Below, in pieces: positions 23,701 to 36,839 of a DNA stretch of 64,000 bases; positions within the stretch are counted from its first letter, which is position 1, and each line of letters begins with the position of its first letter. The position numbers were made by a program, and so were the translations under genes. The notes under the pieces are model-generated. The model saw nothing but the letters and a program-made list of their open reading frames with translations. It was not told the DNA's origin and ran no database searches. The stretch is from Eublepharis macularius (lineage: Eukaryota; Chordata; Lepidosauria; Squamata; Eublepharidae). The stretch covers positions 27,153,232-27,217,231 of the forward strand of contig NC_072794.1 of assembly GCF_028583425.1 (NCBI RefSeq), given 5' to 3'.

Positions 23701-25559
23701 TTCTTGTCTGCACCAAACTGGCTCTCTAGGGCAGAAAGTTCCAAGTCATGCTAAACACTCCGGCTTTGCCTGTTTCAAACATCTGCTTTTTGTTAATTTT
23801 ACCAGGACTCTGTTCTACCATTGTGCAACTGGTAAAGCAGCTGCACCCAATTACTTTCCAAAAGAAAATTTCCAAGTTCAGATTATATTATGTAATGGTG
23901 TAAATAATTTCCTAGTGTTCTCCCACATACAACACATTTTTTCCTGTTGTGTGTTGCCCTTTGTGGTCATTTGACTGACTGTATGTCCCCCCCCCCCCCC
24001 GTCTATTGTGACACTAGCTGGCTTGTACTGTTTGAATAGTTTTTTTTCTAAACAGCAGTAAGAAAGGGGAGGAAAACCCCCCAGAAAATAGGGAGGAATG
24101 TACAGTTATAAGCAGTAGGAAAAAAGTTAGAAAACCACAGACATCTTCTGAAGAAGTCTGGGCAGTAATGACAGTGGAAGCAATTTAATTTGTGGAAAAG
24201 TACTGAAGCATTCGAATTTACTTTTGCAAATTTACACTGTCCTCCTTCCTCCTCCGACAGTGCCATCCTTATATAGCCTTATATCTTTCAAAGTTCATTG
24301 AAGTCCATGCTTAGACAGCACGTAAATCCCAGTTTGTTTGATTTTTGCTAGATCCACATTCCAGCTTTCCACACCTCTCTCATTTGACATGCTTCCCTCT
24401 CTCCCATTATTATTTGCATAGCATTTAAAATAAACTCCATAAAGAATCATAAACAAGCCCCTCGCCAAAGGCTTCCCATCTAAATATCTATGTAGAGTGA
24501 GGAGGAAGGAATAAGGAGACTACACTGTGCCAAGGGTATTGGTGAAGCTCTAGTCTAGACCCTTATAACCTTTGTTAAACATTGCTGGATTCTTTTTTTT
24601 AATATTTGGTGCTGGAATTTTTTGAGAAGGGCAAAGGTATGCACAAAAAGTTCTTAAGAATTGCTTTAAAGGAACAAAACAAGAGTGGCCACACAAGAAA
24701 TCCAGAGTGAGAAAGAAAAAACAACAGATAAACTGGGGAAAAAAATAAAGCAAGCAAAAGGAAAATCAGTGCATGGAGATAATGTCCTGACCTTTTTGAA
24801 ATGTTCTGCTAAAGTACTGAGCCTAGTACCTGTTGCGTTTCCTGGCACCACTTCCATCTTCCTATAAAAACATCTCTTCTCCAAGGCGAAGAGTCAATCT
24901 CGACTTTCCTCCATCTCACCGGAGCAGGAGGTGAAGAGCACCTTGGCACCGGCTGGGAGTGTTGATTCAGAAAGAGCCGCATCCATCTCAAAAGAACACT
25001 TGCTCTGGAACCTCCAATGGGCTCATCCCCCACAACAACTATTCTGTGTTGCGGCCATTTTGCGGCGGTGCACAGCATCCAAGAGCACTCGACCTTGTTG
25101 AGCCTGTGGTTATCTGCGCTGCAGAATAACATCAATGGACAGCAACGGCACATCAGGGGAAACAGCTGCATAAACTATTGGGGGAAATCTGGATCCTGCA
25201 GATTTTAACTCAAACAGCGAACTCTGTAGTAATTCAATCAAGGGGTGAGATTGATTAGTATTTAGGTCTTTTGAGCTGTGGTCTATAACACATCTATCTT
25301 CTGAGACATGACATAGCACAGACAATAACTTCTTATTCAACTTGCTTGTGATGGGTCTCACTATATTGATTTGATGACAAAAGCCTTCAAAGACATAGGG
25401 TTGTCACGCATTCTTTGAAAAAGTTCTATTGAGCATGTGACGCGTGCTATCCCCTATTTAAATTGAAGTAAGGATCCTTGCTGCTGAGAATAGAGTATTG
25501 GACTTGAACAGATAGGGTCTGGCCTAATACCACACCCTGGAGAGAAGTGGGGGGGAGGG
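23701..25559. other. Intergenic, unassigned
   Basis: It has a poly(C) run at about 23,988-24,000. The 120-codon minus frame at 24,809-25,171 has no recognised domain. No exon of the expected downstream neighbour FAM20B was found. Confidence 0.45.
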
Positions 25560-26030
25560 GCAGACTTACCTTTTGTGTGCGCTGCTGGGGCAGCACGATG
25601 ACATCACTGTATGAAGTGACATCATGCTGACCCCCCCCTTCCAGGAGCCTCTCCTGGGTGTTGCCATGCTGGCATGGGAGACTGCCCAGACTGACTGACC
25701 ACTCCGCCACAGGAGGCCGCCTGGGTGCCTGGCCACATCACCACAGGAGGCCACCTGGGGTGGCAGGCCACTTCTGTGGCCCAGTCATGGGGCCATGCAG
25801 CCACAGAAGACCAGCAGGAGCCCGAGCTTGCTGGCCAGCTGCTCCTGGTTGGTGCAGCATAGCCACAGGAGGCTGGGTTGATATCTGGGCTGGCAGACCA
25901 CTTTCCCAGCCCGGCCCAGGTGTCCAGTATTTGGGGGATGTTTTTCCTGGAGATTCCTCCAAAATACCAAACTGTCTGGGCCAAAACCAGACACCTAACC
26001 AGGGTGCAAAACCCCACTTAGATGTGAAGT
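25560..26030. repeat. GC-rich unclassified repeat block
   Basis: Unlike its AT-rich surroundings this block is GC-rich. It contains gatgacatcactgtatgaag next to gtgacatcatgc, an imperfect palindrome, and recurring units like ccacaggaggccgcctgggt (near 25,709, 25,740 and 25,861). The right end (gggccaaaaccagacaccta) looks like a transposon terminus. Long open frames on both strands reflect GC bias; none is supported as a gene. Confidence 0.45.
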
Positions 26031-28689
26031 TCACTAAATGACTTTGGGGGAAACAGTGTTGCACCTACCTATAACTGTTGTTCAACGAGTTCTCTCTGTG
26101 CATACACACATTAGGACTGCACTTGCGCAGACCTGCTCCAGAGAGAGATTCTATAGGTCTAAAGCTCTGGATGGGGCGCTCTCGGTCCTTTGTGCACGTG
26201 TCGTGCCTTTCCTGCCTGATCCTGCGCAAGACATGGTGTGCCCCTTCATCCCTCAGTTCTCCTACGCCACCAGAGGGTAATTTCTTCTCTCCTCACAGTG
26301 GGGCAGGAGGGAGGGAATGTGTGTTGCTCAACCTAACCCTTCTTCACATGGTTGCTGTAAGGAGATTACCATAACAACTTTGTGTGTGCTGCTGAGCTCC
26401 TTAGTAAAAGGTTGGAATATATAAGTGGCAAATCTCTTTCACAAAGGAGAACAGCACTGCAAATTTACATAATCAAGATGGAAAGGATGAAAGAACTTCC
26501 CCCATGGTTTCTAAAAGCACACACTTGAGCCAAGAGTGACGCAGCTCCCAAGTCAACATCACTCGACCTGTGGTGCCCCAAGTTCTGTCCCAGACACTGC
26601 CTGCCTGTAAATACAGAACCCGAGTGTATGCTTTGGAAGCAGGTCTTGTCCAAAAACATGACAACCAAATTCTGTTACGGTGAGCCCTACTGAAAGGTTT
26701 TATGAGGGAAAAGAAACCATTAGGAGAAAAACAGACAAATTAGTTCCACAGTACTTTTAAACTGCATTAAAAGCTTTAAACGATCATAAAAAATTCTTTA
26801 ATTTGGAAATAATGAAAAGTCTGCTCTGACTTAAAAAAAAAAAACCCAGCAAAACCAACAGAGGGCCTAGAAATATGTAGTGCCATCAAGGAAATAAGGC
26901 AGAAGAGGGATTTAGACTCTCAGACTGACAGGCATTAATCCATATAATTTCTCAGCAAGAGCTAAATGGCCCAATTCCAAAAAGGCTTTAAAACAGAGTG
27001 AATGGCACAAAGGCGGCTAACATTCCAAGGGCAAAATCAAGCAGCAGTTATGTATGCCGCCATGTTCTCTTTGGAATGGTGATCTTACCTTCATTAGTAC
27101 CCCAGCTGTCCCCAAGGTAATACTTTTTATAAAAGCTGCTGCTTTGTTGTCTCCAATGGGAAAGAATGGCCTTCAGGGTAACTTGCATGGCAGTTGCCAC
27201 TTATTGTTCAAGCTTTTCTGCAACCTTTGATAATGCTGCTCAAGAGGTGCCGAGGAGGGTTCCGTGGAACCTGGAAAGCATTCACAGCTCGACTGGAACA
27301 GAGAAGCCTGCAAAGATGTTGTGTAATCCTCACCCAAGATTCTCCACGAGGAGCCCCTGTTCCACAGTGGTCCACTGGTGTTCCAGTTGGTTTTCAGTCT
27401 TAAGCAGACTCAGCTCTATGATAGATTGTAGCCATGGAACCGGGCGTCATCATTAAACACACACCCAGACGGTTGTCCCTTTCCATTTAGTTGAGGCACA
27501 GCCATTTTAGTTCACTGTCCACATTTGTGGGCGACTTAAAACAACAGTCAATCCAATAAAGTTAGGACAAAAAACTGGACCTGTGATCTAAAAGGATAAG
27601 GACATCAGTTCAGTTTATTACACTTATATACCGCCCTCCCTGCCATCAGTTATTAATGGTATTCTACTTCCTATTCTACTGTTAATCCGTGTGTGACTTT
27701 ACAGAGCCTGTTTCATCGACTTAATCTGGTGAAAAGTCTGTCAGTATTAGTTGGACTGTCATTCAATATCTGTCATTCATACCATCATTGAACCAAGTCC
27801 AAAACACAATTCAACCAGTAGGAAGTGCCACCACTCCTTAGACTGATTTAACCTGGTTCCCATGTCAAAACATGTCTAAAATGTGTTATTATTTTACAGT
27901 TCCAGTGGCAGGAACAATTGAATGACTTTCAAGAGCTTAGTATATATTTAAGGAAATTAACATTGTACGGCCACAGAATGTACTGCTGACTAGTCCCAGT
28001 GCTCAAGCCAAGAGCCACTGATCCAGAATGCAGTAATCCATGTTTCTTGGGACTATCCTTCATGGCATTTTAAAAGCTTCTGCTGAAATAAGGTAATATG
28101 TCCATGATTTGAGAAGTGCTTTATTGGGGCCATATTGTATCAAGGCTCCAATATTTGCATTATCTTCTTGATATGGCTTGGGAACAATTTAGGTGTTGGA
28201 TGGGGTTACTGGGACCCCTAAATGGCCTGAAAGTGCACTCTTGAAAGTGCATAATTTCCTACAGACCAACAGTATCATGTTGAGAGACACCTTCTGCTGC
28301 TCCCAACCCTTTTGCCTTCTTGGAAGTCCCAAACTCTGTATCTTTCACAAGTATTTCCAGACTATTTTAAAACTTGCTTGTAGTATTTAGGTGAAGCTGG
28401 AAGAATCTTGAGACACTAGTACATTTTATTAGAATTGGATTTTTGGTGTATTTTTATACTGTATAATATATTCTATATGCTCAAGATGCAGCAGGTTCTA
28501 AGGTTAAAATAATGCATTTTATTTTTTTGTTCACAGGCAGGAGTATATTTTCATATTACCTTCCATTCAGCTAAAACACAGTTCATGACAGCAAAATTCC
28601 AGTTGATCTAAGATTCCATTCCATTCGAAACATGTTGGCTCCACCCTTGAAGAGTATTCTCGGAATGCAAATATGATTATGCAAAATGA
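26031..28689. other. Intergenic between the GC-rich block and the inferred RALGPS2 end
   Basis: The stretch 26,050-26,280 (cctataactgttgttcaacg onward) resembles a repeat I have seen in squamates but cannot name. A short LINE/SINE tail (tttattacacttatataccg) lies near 27,615-27,640. The open frame at 27,166-27,456 is unassigned. Confidence 0.45.
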
Positions 28690-28717
28690 CAGAACACACA
28701 GTCCAAATTTTAAGTAA

Positions 28718-28742
28718 TTTATTTCAGTAGGAAAATTTTATT
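28718..28742 (-). promoter_or_regulatory. RALGPS2: Candidate distal poly(A) signal pair of RALGPS2
   Basis: Two AATAAA hexamers on the minus strand (28,737-28,742 and 28,718-28,723) lie 19 bp apart. About 10-20 bases downstream on the transcript comes a GT-rich run (ggactgtgtgttctgt), the arrangement expected around a cleavage site near 28,690-28,705. Assignment to RALGPS2 rests on position only. Confidence 0.5.
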
Positions 28743-31700
28743 CTTAAATCCATACTTTAAAGCCATCATGAAATAGCTTATGCAAACACACAGTTCAAAT
28801 GCACACACATGGAAAAATATTAAAAATCAGAAGGCAGAAAAGGACAGGGAGCAGCCAAACTGCACATCGCTCATAGAGGTCATAATGCATTCACCCCCAT
28901 CAAAATGGTGCTTCAAGTCACCAGGGAAGAAAACACATTAAAAATGGCTTGTGTTGGGAAACCACCAGAAGGCTGACTTTTCCATCTTGAACAGTTTGCA
29001 CCTAGGAGAATATGACAGAAATGGCCACTGTGTTATATCCTACCACGTCTCTAAACTAGCATCAACTGTGCCTTCCTCTGGTGCAAATAGCCTTCTGCTG
29101 GTGGAAGGAGGCTTCTGCTGATGAAAGAGGTGCTTGCATTGGTAGAATGTGCCATTCTTAGCCGAGATGAGTGGTAGGACATAACCCATTATTTTTACTA
29201 TTAAAGGATACAGAAAGACAAGAGAGCTAAACTTTTACGAGCAATTCTGAACTAAAAATAGGAAATTAATTTCTAATTTAAGACAAGTTTTCTTCCAAGA
29301 AGAAAAGGTACCAATTATTCAGACAAAATTAGGTATATCTTTTGCTCCTTGCTTGTTCAACAAAGGCTAGACAGCCAATCACAAGCACTACATGGTATGG
29401 ATTGTAGCTAGCTCTATCTGTATGCTACCCTTCCCTGAGAAAAGATTCCTACATTGATAGTAGAATACACACATAGAAGTGAAATACACTTTCAGCAAGC
29501 CACAGCTAAATATACAATATTTGTGACTGACAATTAGGCATACTTTTAAAAATGTACTCTGATATATATCCCAGTTTAACCCTATAACTTTTGGGAAAAT
29601 GTGAATAAGTGATCTAATAGATGTGGCCTTCAGATCTTCTAGTTCTCCATCTCTCTCAAAATCCAAATACTCCAACACTTGTAGGAGAGAAATGCATTTA
29701 TACTCAACCACAATTTGTGAAAGACTTGTTTCCATTATGTATATACAATCTTAAGAGAAAATCCACCCTCCATGCCGCAATTTTCTCCTGAGTATTGTTT
29801 AGAAACTAAAAAAACCCAAACCATCAATCTAAACACTGTAACACTGAAGATATGCTCTGTATTTAGCTACTGAAATTCAGATACAACCTGGTCTATCTTA
29901 GCTTGCTAATTTAATGAAGGTATTCCAATTTCTAGTATGTTCATTAAAGTGTTGAACTTTTTTTTAAAGAGGAGCTTGGTGTTGGCCCATAAAAAAACCT
30001 GAGATAACAGAGTCCAAAAAAATAACCCAGCAATCATCTTTGTAGCTATATTTTACATGATCAAAGAACCCTTTCAGATATTTATTTTAATGGTAAACTC
30101 CTGTGTGCAAGACCAGGGCACAGATGCAGCCGGACGAGGGCACAGACACAGCTCCAGCTAAGGACAAGTGCCCACAATATAGAACTGCCAGAATGAGTGT
30201 CTGAAATGGACCCCAAATCAACTGTAAATCATAATTTTTAAGAGGTGATTAGTGGAATGGAATGAAACCTGCCCAAATTAAGGGAAAAGTTTATTGGGCC
30301 CAGTACTGGAATGGTATTAAATATTAAAACAAAACAGAAGCACAACTGTTGAGCAATTCTGCTGGCTACACAAGCTCCATTCATTTAATCAGGGCACGCA
30401 CGGGGTTCCTGCAAAAACCCAACTGGCACGAGCTGGGAAATGCACAGCAATGGTCTTAGGTGGACTGCCCCCTTAGTCTTTAAACCGGTAGTTAAGGCAC
30501 TGACAACAAAAATGCAGATATGAAGCACCCATCATCCTACGATGGGCAAGAAATGCTATTCCTCTTGAAGGAGCATCTCCTGTTCACTTCCCATTTTAAT
30601 TGCAGTTTTTTAAGATTAGACACAAGCCATTTTTAATGGAGAAAGAGGAGCAACCTAGAAATTACAAAAATTTGAAAGATGGGCTTCGGGGGGACGACAA
30701 CAATCATTTAGTACTCGTTTTAGTGACTTCAGACTTTCATAGCAGGCAGTATACCAAAATGGGGTAGGGGAGAGGAAAGGGGAAAAAAAAGATCAAGAAC
30801 ACTAAAGGCTAGGGAATGGAAAAAATACTTATGAAGGAGAAGAGAAGAAAGATGCAACTGGAAGAGCCAAAGAAAGATCACTTCATGATTGCGCTTAATT
30901 TGAAGCCAGCTGCTTACAGATGACCGAAACACTAAAGTGGCAGGAATGTACTTCAAAACTAGCATGCAGGCTGCAGTATTCTTTCATGTTGCTCTTTATG
31001 CCTGGAAGGGGTGTGCCTCTAGCAGCCACATTCACAAGCAATATTTATGATTCAAGAATAATTACATGGGCAGTTTAGACAAATGCTTTCAGGGCCATTT
31101 CCCCCATAGTCTCCGCACTGGGAGGTGGAGGGGGGCGGGAACAAAACAACGCAATACTTGCATCAATTTCACTGGTGATAAAAAAGTGCACAATTTTGCC
31201 TACATAGAGATTCTCTTATTGTTCATCTACGGTGTGGCCCATAGATCCAGTTTTATCACATGGATCTGTCACAGGGTGTTTGGCTGTGTTATGACCAGAC
31301 TACTTTCTTTCTCAGCCTAAACTAGCAACGAAGGAGGAGTAGCTCAAATGTTAGCAAGGAAACTAAGAGATGACTGCAGTTTAGCATCTCTCTCACTAGA
31401 AAAACTGCGCACCGATTTCTTATGAAATCAGTCTAAAGCTGAGGATTGTGTCAGTAGCAACTCAATTCTCCAACCAAGGTATGTGTGATGAAAAAGCAGC
31501 ATAGGTAGAAAAAACGGCACAACAGGAAGACATTCTATATCTAATACTTTTCACTTCTTATGCAAGGTTTTTGTTTTTAGTTTTTAACGAAATGGATGCT
31601 GCCCTTTAGAGTTAAACATTCCTCATGGGAAAAGTCAAAGGATATTCGAAGGATGACTTGTCTTATTTTCAAAATACATGCTGAGTCACTGTAGCTCAAG

Positions 31701-32281
31701 CATTGTTTATTTACATATATTTAAAGTGCTCACAGAAATCAGGCACATGGTTTATATGAACTCAAGTCGTGTGGATTTGTTTAATAAAAATATTAGATTT
31801 ATTACAAAAGACACCAAGATCACTTGATTAGGGTTTTAAGTGAAATGACAAAACACACTCCTTTCATGGGGGAAATGCGTATGTCTATACACTGAGCAAC
31901 AAGTGTGCAAGGATCTAGCAACAAGTGGAAGCTAGCTTATACTCAATTCATCATGGTCAAATAAGTTTAAAGTAGATAGAATCCCTGATGGTGTTAAAAT
32001 CTGCATAGCTAGCTAAATTCTGAAAGGTACTTGCGGTGATTAATGTGTGGTGATTCAGACACAGACTGGTTTAAGACTTTTTGGATTGGAGGCTACCCCC
32101 ACCCCTCAACCATTTCAAAATAAATATATAAATCTAAGGGAATTCAAAACTTTGAACTGTTAAAATTTCAAGTCACTTGAGATTTCAAACAATATATATT
32201 GAAGCACATGGTAAAGATTAAGTAGTGCTTTCTACCAGTATTGCATTTTTTAAAAAAACTTTACACAAATGTAAACTGAAC

Positions 32282-32388
32282 CTTCATAGCTAAGCCTGTT
32301 TTTTCTTATCTTGGACTTCTGGGGTAAAGAAAATGAAAAGATATCTCTCCCGAAGTCAAAGATAAGAAAAATAGGCTTAGCTATGAAG
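32282..32388. repeat. Long inverted repeat (about 37-bp stem) inside the 3' UTR
   Basis: Arms at 32,282-32,319 and 32,352-32,388 are reverse complements with two mismatches and one bulged base; the outer 16 bp (CTTCATAGCTAAGCCT) are perfect. The loop is 32 bases. In the RALGPS2 transcript this would fold into a strong hairpin. It may be a relic of a tiny palindromic transposon or a retained RNA structure; no target duplication was seen. Confidence 0.85.
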
Positions 32389-35123
32389 CTTTTAAAAGTC
32401 AGTTCATAATATATCAACTACCACCACCACCAAAAAACCAAATCAAAACAAAAACCCACCCTGGAATGGTTCAGTATTGTGTGCACTATGTTTTAAGGTG
32501 ACCTGAACAAATTCAAGGTAAAACAGATAAAAATGTATGGAATGCATGAAAATGAGCTGAACCCCCTGAAATTAATTTTAGTATTCTTACAAGCCAGCTT
32601 AAACCATTTCATGTTTCTAAAAGCTCTCCTGTGAAAAAATGAAGCTTGAAAAAAGCAGTTAAAAGAGCTGAAAGTAGCCAAACATGTAATCTGACTGCTT
32701 CTTAAATATTTATAGTGTTTCCCCCATCTTTTGTAAGCTTACTCTAAAGACCAAAAGAGAAGGCTGATAGAAAAAAGTAGTGAACTTGGCTGTCTTCAGT
32801 GTGCTACCTTCACAAACATGCCATTTCTCCCATTGTTAAAAGTAGATTTCAGTAAACACCGAACTGATCTTGTGAATATTGCAATTGCTTGAAGGACCAT
32901 CAGAAATGGACAGAGAGATCTGGAAAATTTGGAAAGGCCTATGAAGTCCCCATGTGAAAGCCTACAGTATGAAATGGCCCCTGTGCCTTTAGCAAACCTG
33001 AATCATGTGAAGTTGTGGGTCCCAGTTGCATGTTTCCACTGTCAAAAACGTTAAGGTGAGATTTGGTAAGCCTGCAATACAACTACAGTAGCATTTTCAC
33101 TCTTAAAACACGCACACACACAAAACTTCCACAGGGCAATCGTTCCACAATACTAAAAAAAGTACATACATTTATACAGTGTATTAAAAAAACTTTCTGA
33201 AAAGAAACACACAGTAACTTTAAAAATGGAAAACAAGTTGTGCAAATTCTATACAGTAATACTGCTGGCTATGAAGTTGCGTCTACAAAACACCCAACAT
33301 GGGTTATTGTGAGAAATGTGTAAACTAAAAGTGACACAAAACAAGCAAATCTCTCGAAAAATGCACCACTACAAGGTCAGAACTGAGTGTTCACTTCCCA
33401 AAAATACAGAACAGGACATAAACTGAATGAGTTTAAAAACTGGGACTATTTGATAGGAGCATAAAGGAATTGATTTCAAACAGTTAATCACTAAGAAATA
33501 TGCTTCCAGTCCCCCACCCCCACTAAACAGCCTGACGGCAGTTTTTATACCAGCTACTCATCGCTATTGTATTCTATAGCAGTGGTGAAAAGTTTGTATA
33601 GAAGATGTGAACTCTGGGAACATAACTTATTAAGAAGCATTTTTAATTGAAAAAATGACTACTAAACTGTGAATAACCTTAGAGCCTACTGAACAAACCT
33701 TTTACCATCTGTAGACGACAATATTTTTTCCTTATCAATTAGACTGGAATCTTTTTTTATATTTAACTTGGATTACATTTGATAATCATAAAAAAAAATA
33801 TTGCCACCTCTACCCTAACATTGTAAGTGATCTTAAAATATCTCAAAGTAAGTACCACATGCAAACAATCTTTAGAATTCAAGACATTCTTCACAAATGT
33901 GTCTAAGAACTTTTTAAAGCAGACGTAGTGACCAAATTTACAAGAAAGTGGATTTAATTCGCTTAATTCATCCTAATTTCATTCCCACTCTTCCATGCCC
34001 TTTTTTCCTGTCAAGTTACTTACTTATCTTGAAGTTACCTTCAAGAGCTTTGAACCAACAGCTGATGCTTTTGCAACTCAGAGTTGGCTTCTCTGTATGA
34101 TGCAAAAGAAGTCGGTAAAACTCATAATTCCAAAATACATACACAGGGATTGCAGCATTGTGCAGAAGAGAGATGAAGATTGGCTGTCACCTGCACTGTG
34201 GAGAGTGAGCTTACAATTAGTAACTAGGCCTGTAGAAGAGTTTTACAAGACAAAACTTTTTGGGGAAAATTCTTGTAAGTAGCAGTGCGGAGTGTTTGAA
34301 AATCTATTGAGGGGGAAGACTCAGTTCTGACCCAGTGACATTTCCCCAAGCTTGAATTCCAGAATCCTGCATAGTATTTCTATTAGGAGATTTACAACCA
34401 AGAACTCGAACAAAGAAAGTTACAGAGTTTAAAAGTTCAGCTGTTGTGCCACTTTCAGGAAAGAAAATCCCCACACAGTACCAATTTCTGTACCATCAGT
34501 GCTTTGTGAAAGGAGAAGAAACTTGCATATATTACAGTTTTCAAATACTAACCTTAAACAAGTTCAACTGTGTTTCCAATGAATTGAGCCCAGTTAAAGC
34601 TCTTTTAGAAGGATGCTGGTATAGTCTATACACCGGTTCAGCTACATCCTTGCACACCCCACCCTAACACAACCCTTATACAGTAAAGTGTTCACTCCTC
34701 TAGATCACAAAAAAAAACTGCAAAAAATGAAAAACTGGACTAATTCAAAACTAACAGAAAGCTAACACAAATGGAAACTAGCTACAACCTATTAACCTAA
34801 GCACAGCACCGCCAGACGTTTCACACACACTATTTGGTGTTTCGTGTTGATTTTCCTTTCATTCTTTAAGGCAGTGGTATCCACAGGTCAGTTCAGAGAA
34901 TATACAGCAGCAGCATGGTCTGTGGCAGTTCATGTTGCAACTCCATCCCCTGAACACTTAGTGCTTTTTTTGTTTTTTTGTTCAGTACTTCAAAGCTCTG
35001 AAACTCCATTTACCGGCTTTGTTCTGGCACAAAAGTTTAGCTGGCATGCCCTCTCCAGGATTTCCCTCCCCGAACTACGACAGCATTCGAAAAATGTCAT
35101 CTTGTTCCCATTTCAAAGTAGCT

Positions 35124-35153
35124 TCATTCAAACGTCATTAAGTTGGCAGGAAC
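35124..35153 (-). CDS. RALGPS2: RALGPS2 exon L, terminal coding part (VPANLMTFE, stop TGA)
   Basis: After acceptor tttttcag the exon reads VPANLMTFE and stops at TGA (35,124-35,126). The same short C-terminus is known for the human protein (VPTNLMTFE), so the exon is real despite having only 30 coding bases. The rest of this exon is the 3' UTR. Confidence 0.94.
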   Translation of the reverse strand, partial: VPANLMTFE

Positions 35154-36839
35154 CTGAAAAATACAAGATACACTCAATCATTAAGTGGCAACTTAGATGT
35201 CTATATCGTCACTTACAGAATACTAGATTTTTAGATCAGTTTGACTATTGAAAAATGCACACAAATACCTATTTTTCTTGTCTTGTCTGCTAGTGGGCTT
35301 TGTCTTAAGTGTGTCAGTTAAGAGAAAGTGAAAGGACAAAGCGTGTGCGCGCATGTTTACAGATCACATGTGCTTATTTTCTCTGAAGCTCCTGGCTTCA
35401 ATCACAACAGACAGACTTTAAACTGACTTCTTGTTTTGCAAATACAGCACCCTGCTGCGAAGACTAACTGCTATTAAAATATCTTTGCACTCTTCTCAAT
35501 GGCGCCTCAGTTTTCTACTGAGATATGGTGCACTGCCTCAGGAGCTTCATATATCCAGCACTGCTGCATGTTTGACATGCTTCCACGTAAAAGTCTAGCA
35601 CGTGTCCAGTAAGATCTGTAACTATCTAAACAGTGAAGAGCGTAGTATTCTATTAGATGGCATTTCCCACCATTTCCTCTAATCGTGAAATTGGTGCCAT
35701 GGGACAACCTATAAGGCATTGACAGCGCCCAAACTCCAAAATATGATGAGGTTTCAGCAAAACCGAGAGCTTATCACAGAATGCAGAACACTGCTCCCTC
35801 CTTACACCCACAAAACCCTCCTGTTAACAAAACCGGGGTGCAGGAACTGCTCTCTACAGAGGCTGGTTTCTCTCTCCGCCCTATTCAATTAAGACAACAA
35901 AGGAAAAAAAGGAACTCTCACAGGCAGTCATACCCGTTCTCCTTATTGAAATGGCAGCTGATGAACATGAAATATTGTAAGCCCCTTCCTCATGTACAAT
36001 AAGCTCAAAGTACTACCCCCTGCCAGGCAGAAGAGATGCCAACCCCAGATGGAATTGGAAAAGTACCAGAAGATGTGCCTCCATGCCCCGAAGAAGCACT
36101 TAAGTAAAACAAAGAGGTCTTCCAGGAGTTGCTGCTTGATCTCATCAACACCCTTCCGAAACTTCCTCGCCCACCTTTCCTAATCTGGGCTATTCAGGGA
36201 CCTGATAAGTCCTTCCCATCCAGCAATCATGGAATATCAAGCACGCTTCTCACCTATAGTTCCTCCCAGATATGCACAATCAAGCCTTTCCCAATTTATT
36301 GTTTCACCTCTGGATAAGCCATCAAGCTATTGTTTCAGGAGCAGAAGATATAGTTCTGCCCCAGAATTTGCTCTATAACTGGGCTGCCCCCAGCCATATG
36401 CTGTGTGTATATCATTGGATCCTATGCGCACCCTCATATGCGTGTCTGAGATGCCATTTTCCTGTTGCGAAGCGCTGGTTGCTCAAACTGCTATCTCTAC
36501 GCTCTCTCTCCTAGATTGGAAATTAAATAGCACCCTACCCTGAATCTCTCTCTCTCTTCCTCACTTACTTCCTAGTTAGCCTTGTGTATATGCTGCGTGT
36601 GATTTTCTGTGCATTTGCTTTTGTTGCTCTTTTAATAAAAAACGTTCCTGTTGAGCACCCACCTGGTTCATTCAGAGAGTTCTCTAAGGGAACAATCCTG
36701 GTATACATTGGTAGAGATACCCCATTTACCCCCTCTTGCTGCATCTCCTTGAATGCTAATTCCCCTAACTCAAAAGGAGACCTCCCATTTAGAGTAATAA
36801 CACAAACTGTCAAAAGCTACCTGTAATGATTTCAAGTAA

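Larger units (their letters stand above)
28690..35123 (-). other. RALGPS2: RALGPS2 3' UTR (extent inferred)
   Basis: The stretch after the stop codon has no recognisable interspersed repeat over about 6.4 kb, unlike everything around it. On the minus strand AATAAA occurs several times, including 31,798-31,803, 31,706-31,711, 30,290-30,295, 30,081-30,086 and finally 28,737-28,742 and 28,718-28,723. Lack of insertions and the repeated poly(A) signals suggest one long UTR with alternative ends. The distal end is inferred from the last signals and a GT-rich stretch after them. Short open frames in it have no coding character. Confidence 0.6.

Noticed and set aside
23988..24000. Homopolymer C run (and similar runs near 38,270, 38,450 and 41,095) as CRISPR or regulatory signals
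   Set aside because: They are simple homopolymers and may include sequencing or assembly length error; there is no repeat-spacer structure anywhere in the window.
25447..26064. Several long open frames on both strands, up to 131 codons
   Set aside because: They arise from GC-rich repetitive sequence where stops are rare; no domain, splice context or family match was recognised.
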